Shown one piece after another: positions 32,637-37,091 of a DNA stretch of 37,091 nucleotides. Position numbers and translations under genes: made by a program. The notes beneath the pieces are model-generated. The model saw nothing but the letters and a program-made list of their open reading frames with translations. It had not been told where the DNA came from and made no database searches. Source of the DNA: Spirochaetaceae bacterium (GTDB lineage: Bacteria; Spirochaetota; Spirochaetia; Treponematales; Breznakiellaceae); assembly GCA_031282435.1 (NCBI GenBank), contig JAITDS010000132.1, positions 1 through 37,091 on the forward strand, given 5' to 3'. How positions within the stretch are numbered: position 1 is the first letter of the stretch; every line of letters begins with the position of its first letter.

Positions 32637-33980
32637 ATGGCAGATTATTTTGTCGGACACAAAGAGTATTTTGCAGGTATAGGCAAAATAAAATACGAGG
32701 GAGCCAAGAGTGATAATCCTCTTGCTTTTAAGTATTACGATGCGGAAAGGCTGGTTGGCAACAAAAAGATGAAGGATCACTTGCGCTTTGCCATAGCCTA
32801 TTGGCACAGCTTTTGCGCTGACGGCACGGATCCGTTCGGCGCCGCGACCCACCCGCATCCTTGGGTTACGGATTCCAAAAGCGCCGCGGAGGCCGCGGAG
32901 CATAAACTTGATGCCGCTTTTGAATTTTTTACAAAGATGGGGGCGGAATTCTATTGCTTTCATGACCGGGATGTTGTGGCGGAAGGCGCTACTCCTGCCG
33001 AAAGTGAAAAGAATTTGCAAGCGTGGACGGCAAAGGCAAAGGAAAGGCAAAAGGCTACCGGTGTAAAACTCTTGTGGGGAACGGCAAACCTGTTCAGTAA
33101 TCCGCGTTTTATGAACGGCGGCGCGACAAACCCTGAATTCAAAGTGTTGGCGCTCGGCGCGTCTCAGGTAAAGGCCGCTATTGATGCCACGATAGAGTTG
33201 AACGGTCAGGGGTACACATTCTGGGGTGGCAGAGAAGGCTACATGAGCCTTCTTAATACCGACTTAAAACGTGAAAAAGAACATCTTGCCCGTTTCTTAA
33301 CGCTTGCCCGCGATTATGCTCGCAAACAAGGCTTCAAAGGAGCATTTTACATTGAGCCGAAACCCTGCGAGCCGACAAAACACCAATACGACTATGATAC
33401 GGAAACCGTGATAGGCTTTTTACGCTACTACGGTTTGGATAAAGACTTCCGCCTTAACATAGAAGCGAATCACGCCGAGCTTGCGGGACACGACTTTGCC
33501 CACGAGCTTGAGACGGCGGCGGCGGCCGGGATGTTAGGCTCAGTTGACGCGAACCGCGGTGATTACATAAACGGCTGGGACACGGACCAGTTCCCGTCCA
33601 GCTATTACGAGGCCGCTCTTGCAATGTTTGCGATACTTAAAGCCGGCGGTTTTACGACAGGCGGACTCAATTTCGACTCCAAGATTAGACGTAATTCCGT
33701 TGATCCCGCCGATTTGTTCGAAGCGCATATCGGCGGCATGGATACCTTTGCCGTGGGGCTTGTGATAGCTCAACGTATGCTTGACGACGGTAAGATACCC
33801 GCCTTTGTGAAAAAACGCTACGCATCCTTCGATTCGGGAGACGGCGCTAAATTTGAAAAAGGAGAATTTGATCTACCCGCGCTTGCCGGTCTTGTTAAGG
33901 AATATGGAAATATAGGTTTAACGAGCGGTAAACAGGAATACCTTGAAAATCTTCTAAACTCTTACCTGCTTGGGCTTTAA
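32637..33980 (+). CDS. xylA: Xylose isomerase
   Basis: A 447-residue enzyme that converts D-xylose to D-xylulose in the cytoplasm. Conserved catalytic and metal residues are visible: H109 and D112 in CFHDRDV, WGGREGY, E240 and K242 in IEPKP, E276 and H279 in IEANHAEL, and the VDANRGD and GWDTDQFP segments. Length is that of class II enzymes. AAGGAG lies 5 bases upstream. It forms a single-gene unit: no xylB or xylose transporter is adjacent. It has its own promoter, a palindrome over the start site, and a terminator. Confidence 0.97.
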   Translation: MADYFVGHKEYFAGIGKIKYEGAKSDNPLAFKYYDAERLVGNKKMKDHLRFAIAYWHSFCADGTDPFGAATHPHPWVTDSKSAAEAAEHKLDAAFEFFTKMGAEFYCFHDRDVVAEGATPAESEKNLQAWTAKAKERQKATGVKLLWGTANLFSNPRFMNGGATNPEFKVLALGASQVKAAIDATIELNGQGYTFWGGREGYMSLLNTDLKREKEHLARFLTLARDYARKQGFKGAFYIEPKPCEPTKHQYDYDTETVIGFLRYYGLDKDFRLNIEANHAELAGHDFAHELETAAAAGMLGSVDANRGDYINGWDTDQFPSSYYEAALAMFAILKAGGFTTGGLNFDSKIRRNSVDPADLFEAHIGGMDTFAVGLVIAQRMLDDGKIPAFVKKRYASFDSGDGAKFEKGEFDLPALAGLVKEYGNIGLTSGKQEYLENLLNSYLLGL

Positions 33981-33986
33981 ACGCCG

Positions 33987-34031
33987 CGCCGTAAACCTGC
34001 CTACAGGCAAGTTTACGGCGTACGGCTTTTT
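33987..34031 (+). terminator. Rho-independent terminator of xylA
   Basis: A perfect 10-bp stem CGCCGTAAAC (33987-33996) with GTTTACGGCG (34011-34020), containing an inner TGCC-TACA-GGCA hairpin, followed by TACGGC and five T residues. It begins 7 bases after the xylA stop codon. The T-run is six bases from the stem, which is slightly far, but an extra GCCGTA/TACGGC pairing can replace the outer stem and bring it adjacent. Confidence 0.7.
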
Positions 34032-34040
34032 ATCCGCATG

Positions 34041-34218
34041 ATACCAAGCGGTCTCTATAATGAACCACCTCGCGGCAAGCCGCGAGGTATCTTGTAGGCG
34101 TTGAAATTATTTATGTGGTTCGTTCTGCAAGGAAATTATTGAACAATGGGGTCTAATACCATTTTTTATTTGGCGTTGCCAACTCGAACCGCCGCAAGCG
34201 GCGGGGTATTAGACCCCA
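34041..34218. repeat. Two related palindromic elements between xylA and glgC
   Basis: Element 1: ACCTCGCGGC-AA-GCCGCGAGGT (34067-34088). Element 2: TGGGGTCTAATACC (34147-34160) pairs perfectly with GGTATTAGACCCCA (34205-34218), enclosing CCGCCGC-AA-GCGGCGG (34189-34204 area). Both share the plan of a GC stem with an AA loop followed by GGTAT. They resemble REP-type extragenic palindromes. No gene lies in the 305-base gap. Confidence 0.6.
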
Positions 34219-34285
34219 CTGCGAATAAATACAAATTTTGCGCGTGAATGCCGGTATAAGACATTGGACGCGCTTTGATTGCGGT

Positions 34286-35551
34286 TCAGATGATTGTTCC
34301 GGGGTAAAGGACAGAGTTTTTTGGGACTACAATTATGCCGTCAATAATTGAACAATTTTCGTAGGTGCCATCGCTCCGGTTTATATTGTCTATGCCGATA
34401 CGGCAACCTTCGCCAATACGGACGTTTTTATCAATAATCGCGCCCTTAATGATTGCGCCTTTGCCTATGCCGACGTTTGGTATACGGTTTTCAGCATTGG
34501 CTAGTTTCTGCGCCTCCGTCTCGTAATAGTCCGCGCCCATACAGACAACACCGTTCAAACTAGCTCCTGATTCAATGATGGTACGAACTCCCACAATGGC
34601 GTTAGTGATAGAAGAATTAGTTATTATACAACCTTCCGCCGCTATAGACTGGTTCATGCTGCTAAAATTCATTTTAGAAGGAGGCAAATTGTACATCCGC
34701 GTATAAATCGGGCTTTCCTCATCATAAATATCAAACGAGGGTTTGATATTGGCAAGATTAAGATTAGCGTTGTAGAAGCTACTTATTGTTCCAATATCTT
34801 CCCAGTAACCTTCAAACGTATAAGCGTTTACTTTAAGCGTATTTATAGCCGCCGGAATTATTTCTTTACCAAAATCCGTAAGCGAATTATCAAGGCATTT
34901 ATGCATGGTATCCGCGTTAAAAACATAGATGCCCATAGACGCAAGATAACTATCGTTTTTGCCTTTTTGAAGTTCCGGCGGAGCTTTGAAATCGGAAATA
35001 TCTCTAGTAGGACCGGGTTTTTCCATAAATTCGGTGATTACGTTTTGTTTATTCGCTTTAAGTATGCCCAACTGACTGGCATCCTCCCGCGAAACAGAGG
35101 TACAAGCGATAGTTATAGCCGCGCCGGACTCGCAGTGTTTTTTTAGCATATCCCTTAGATCCATGCGGTAAAGCTGGTCGCCGGAAAGTATAATATAGTA
35201 ATCGGGACTATGTACTTTAAAATGGACTAGATTTTTACGTACCGCGTCCGCGGTGCCTTCGAACCAGCCGGAATGTTCCAAACTCTGTTCTGCCGCGAGA
35301 ACCTCTACAAAGCCCTTTGAAAAATGGTCAAAACTGTAAGTGTGTCCTAAATGGATGTGAAGCGAGGCTGAGTTAAACTGTGTAAGTATATATATCTGCT
35401 TTAAGCCGGCGTTTATACAATTGGACAACGGTATGTCTATAATCCGGTATTTGCCGCCAAAAGGCACCGCGGGTTTCGCTCGTGATTGTGTTAGCGGGAA
35501 CAGGCGTGTGCCTTTCCCTCCGCCAAGTATAATAGATAAAACTTCTGCCAT
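34286..35551 (-). CDS. glgC: Glucose-1-phosphate adenylyltransferase
   Basis: A 421-residue ADP-glucose pyrophosphorylase, the committing step of glycogen synthesis. The nucleotide loop GGGKGTRLFPLT begins at G10, followed by RAKPAVPFGGKYRIIDIPLS, GTADAVRKN, the sugar-phosphate site FMEKPG and the GYWEDIGTI segment. The C-terminal 130 residues form hexapeptide repeats (NVGIGKGAIIKGAIIDKNVR) of the left-handed beta-helix regulatory domain. AGAGG lies 5 bases upstream. It is a single-gene unit; the phosphohexomutase at 20728 would supply its substrate. Confidence 0.95.
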   Translation of the reverse strand: MAEVLSIILGGGKGTRLFPLTQSRAKPAVPFGGKYRIIDIPLSNCINAGLKQIYILTQFNSASLHIHLGHTYSFDHFSKGFVEVLAAEQSLEHSGWFEGTADAVRKNLVHFKVHSPDYYIILSGDQLYRMDLRDMLKKHCESGAAITIACTSVSREDASQLGILKANKQNVITEFMEKPGPTRDISDFKAPPELQKGKNDSYLASMGIYVFNADTMHKCLDNSLTDFGKEIIPAAINTLKVNAYTFEGYWEDIGTISSFYNANLNLANIKPSFDIYDEESPIYTRMYNLPPSKMNFSSMNQSIAAEGCIITNSSITNAIVGVRTIIESGASLNGVVCMGADYYETEAQKLANAENRIPNVGIGKGAIIKGAIIDKNVRIGEGCRIGIDNINRSDGTYENCSIIDGIIVVPKNSVLYPGTII

Positions 35552-35707
35552 AAGAGCCTCTCCATTTTATATGATTAACCGGCTCGTAAATTAACTCCAA
35601 AAAACATCTGTTGAAACCGGCTCGAATTACCTATAACATTATCGGATAATTGTACCCTAGTATACATCACAAATTTAATAATCGTCTAGTACAACTCGTG
35701 GTAATTT

Positions 35708-35730
35708 CAGGGCGGGCGCATATAAAATCG
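35708..35730 (+). repeat. Solo MITE-like terminal sequence
   Basis: CAGGGCGGGCGCATATAAAA followed by TCG matches the end of the element at 4866-4888 (CACGGCGAGCGCATATAAAA then TCG) with only two differences. No opposite end is seen, so it is probably a remnant. Confidence 0.5.
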
Positions 35731-35797
35731 AATTTTAGAAAAACAAAAAAGTCATGAAATGTTGAAAAAAAAACGCTTGGCTTTTATCATAGACACA

Positions 35798-35894
35798 GCG
35801 CAAGGGATAGAAGCGGTATGAAAACGCGGGAGCGTTTTCATAATAGCGGATAGCCCGGTTTCCAGCGCGAAGCGCTGGAAATGCGCCCCAATTT
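35798..35894 (-). repeat. Structured hairpin repeat, copy B (complete)
   Basis: Read on the minus strand: GGGCGCA (35888-35882); hairpin 1 with a perfect 10-bp stem and 3-base loop (35881-35859); linker CCGGGCTATCCGCTAT (35858-35843); hairpin 2 with a perfect 11-bp stem and 4-base loop (35842-35817); block CCGCTTCTATCCCTTGCGC (35816-35798). The linker and end block are identical to copy A, but the second stem has an unrelated sequence and is 6 bp shorter. Confidence 0.8.
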
Positions 35895-36096
35895 TATATG
35901 CTGTCTTTTGAGCAAAGACATACCCGGACGCTTAAAAAAATCAAGACCCGCTAAGGTAAGGAAATATGCCTGTTTTTTGGAGGATATGACGGGCCTGCCT
36001 GCCAACCTGCTCCGGTTATCTTGAAAGTTCTTGCAAAATACCATGCATTTTGTTTTTCAAATGGAAGCGGGAAACCGCAAATTCCGAACAAGTCCG

Positions 36097-36762
36097 CTAT
36101 TTCTTTAACAAGGTAAAATGATTTTTTCTGAATGTTAAAAGGCCGGCGGTTTTCATGCGTCCAAGTTCGGAAGACATGGCGCTTCGGTCTACCGAAAGAA
36201 ATTCCGCCAATTCCTCGCGGTTAAACGGGATGTCGAAGCTGGAAGCGCCCGCCGCCTTCGCCTCCGCGGATAAATAAGAAATAAGTTTTTTTCTGGTGCT
36301 TCGCCGGGTTATATGCTGGATTTTATTTATAAGGGTTATATTTTTTCCGGCAAGCTCTTCAATCATATTATTTAAAATTCGTGTATGAAACGGGCAGGCC
36401 GAAGCGCATACAGAGTTTATTTTTTTAGCGTGAATAAAAAGCGCTTCGGTTCTTTCAACCGCTACGGCGCTCAATGGTATACGCCCGCTCTTGCCGCAGG
36501 CAAAGGCTTCGGCGAAAATTTCACCGGCGGCGATACGGACTATAATCGCCCTGTTTCCCCAGAAGTCGTCCCGTACCAAATGAACCGCGCCCGAAATGAC
36601 AATACCCATAGTGGATATTTCATCATTTTCCATAAAAATATAAGCGTCCTTCTCAAATTTCCGCGCCCGCGTGCGAAAACAATCCAGAAGTTTTTCAATC
36701 TCCGCGACTTTGACGCCGGCAAAAAGGCGGCAGTTAAGCAATGCCGGTACAAATTTTTGCAT
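36097..36762 (-). CDS. Crp/Fnr-family regulator, HcpR-like
   Basis: A 221-residue regulator with an N-terminal cyclic-nucleotide-like sensor domain (about 15-120) and a C-terminal winged helix (about 145-215, with NREELAEFLSVDRSAMSSEL as the recognition region). It is divergent from hcp, the arrangement of HcpR regulators, which respond to NO and control hcp in several anaerobes including treponemes. Several cysteines occur (residues about 11, 28, 89, 118 and 122), but no FNR-type 4Fe-4S ligand cluster. ATG 36762 is preferred because GGGAGAG lies just before it; the ATG at 36774 precedes that site. HcpR identity rests on context. Confidence 0.82.
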   Translation of the reverse strand: MQKFVPALLNCRLFAGVKVAEIEKLLDCFRTRARKFEKDAYIFMENDEISTMGIVISGAVHLVRDDFWGNRAIIVRIAAGEIFAEAFACGKSGRIPLSAVAVERTEALFIHAKKINSVCASACPFHTRILNNMIEELAGKNITLINKIQHITRRSTRKKLISYLSAEAKAAGASSFDIPFNREELAEFLSVDRSAMSSELGRMKTAGLLTFRKNHFTLLKK

Positions 36763-36826
36763 TTTCTCTCCCATAATAAAAAAACGGCGTTAATAATTTC
36801 TCTGTTCTGTTGTAAAAACAACCGAT

Positions 36827-36855
36827 TTGACTGCTTTATAAATATAAGATTTATT
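36827..36855 (+). promoter_or_regulatory. hcp promoter with internal palindrome
   Basis: TTGACT (36827-36832), 17 bases, then TTTATT (36850-36855, 4 of 6). Between and over the -10 box lies ATAAAT-ATAAG-ATTTAT (36838-36854), a 6-5-6 palindrome and a candidate site for the divergent Crp/Fnr-type regulator. The intergenic space is only 118 bases. Confidence 0.4.
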
Positions 36856-36880
36856 TAACGATGTCAATGGAGGTTTCATA

Positions 36881-37091
36881 ATGACAAATATGTTCTGTTA
36901 TCAATGCGAACAAACCGCAGGCGGAAAAGCCTGCACGGGAAAGGCGGGAGTATGCGGGAAAACGGCGGAGGTCGCGCTGTTGCAAGATAAGCTGACCGGA
37001 GAGCTTATAACGCTGGCGAAAGTAGCAAACCGGCATAAGCCTTCCGCCCGTACTCTCAGACTCATGTTGGAAGGACTCTTCGCAACGGTTA
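36881..37091 (+). CDS. hcp: Hybrid cluster protein (Hcp), N-terminal part
   Basis: Only the first 70 codons are inside the window. The N-terminus MTNMFCYQCEQTAGGKACTG and the cysteines C6, C9, C18 and C25 (CxxC-x8-C-x6-C) match the N-terminal iron-sulfur cluster site of hybrid cluster proteins; VCGKTAEVALLQD follows as in the family. Hcp reduces NO or hydroxylamine and protects anaerobes from nitrosative stress. GGAGG (36869-36873) lies 7 bases before the ATG. The divergent regulator gene supports the assignment. Confidence 0.93.
   Translation, partial: MTNMFCYQCEQTAGGKACTGKAGVCGKTAEVALLQDKLTGELITLAKVANRHKPSARTLRLMLEGLFATV

Larger units (their letters stand above)
35552..36096. other. Intergenic region upstream of glgC
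   Basis: 545 bases. It holds a direct repeat AACCGGCTCG (35577-35586 and 35615-35624), a 6-1-6 palindrome ATTATC-G-GATAAT (35638-35650), a solo MITE-like end (35708-35730), the structured repeat at 35798-35894, and a small GCGG-GAAA-CCGC hairpin (36067-36078). The short minus-strand frame through 35838-36044 runs through the repeat and is not considered a gene. About 35900-36060 shows nothing I recognise. Confidence 0.5.

Noticed and set aside
35838-36044. Short open frame between glgC and the regulator gene
   Set aside because: Half of it is the structured repeat and no ribosome-binding site or family resemblance is visible.
36385-36858. A 157-codon frame antisense to the Crp/Fnr-type gene
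   Set aside because: Shadow of the regulator gene on the other strand, extending into its promoter region.
1-37091. CRISPR array, tRNA or rRNA genes
   Set aside because: No regularly spaced repeat array with unique spacers, no cloverleaf with a recognisable T-loop, and no rRNA segments were seen by eye; a covariance search would be needed to rule out tRNAs fully.

Overview
The window looks like chromosomal DNA of a treponeme-clade spirochaete, probably a carbohydrate-using gut or free-living species rather than the T. pallidum group. Reasons: a TRAP transporter with a TPR lipoprotein partner in the arrangement known from T. pallidum Tp0956-Tp0958, an mreBCD locus, a PilZ protein, treponeme-like RsmA and GlgC, many lipoproteins, and xylA plus glgC, which T. 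pallidum lacks. The species call is inference; no rRNA or tRNA gene was seen.

Layout: (1) 1-426, a G/C homopolymer block and repeats, ending in a promoter with an ArsR-type operator. (2) 427-2813, a metal-sensing repressor and a Zn/Cd/Pb P-type ATPase. (3) 3246-4808 (-), an unrecognised protein, with a MITE-like insertion and a transposase relic upstream. (4) 5295-11236, a complete branched-chain amino-acid-type ABC transporter (livJHMGF) plus an orphan solute-binding lipoprotein. (5) 11315-15325 (-), a 1336-residue membrane transglutaminase/TPR fusion next to an IS5-type transposase relic. (6) 15900-16463, a CDP-alcohol phosphatidyltransferase. (7) 16655-22500 (-), the operon phosphohexomutase, TatT-like lipoprotein, DctP-like binding protein, DctQM fused permease. 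(8) 22975-26330 (-), the operon TPR membrane protein, mreB, mreC, mreD. (9) 26909-27958, a lone cobT, end to end with (10) 27959-31567 (-), the operon PilZ protein, short ComEC, RsmA. (11) 31616-32323, a CPBP-family membrane protein; 32637-33980, xylose isomerase with promoter, palindrome and terminator. (12) 34286-35551 (-), glgC. (13) 36097-36762 (-), an HcpR-like Crp/Fnr regulator divergent from hcp, which is cut by the window end.

The genes are mostly housekeeping and transport: three nutrient-uptake systems, cell-shape control, glycogen/xylose metabolism, metal efflux and a nitrosative-stress pair.

The most unusual content is between the genes. Four copies of a structured repeat keep short unpaired blocks (identical in the two best copies) while their hairpin stems change sequence. 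A separate MITE-like family has two copies with flanking direct repeats; removing one copy restores a regular array of an older repeat. Three transcription units without a Shine-Dalgarno sequence have a -10 box almost touching the start codon, which suggests leaderless mRNAs.
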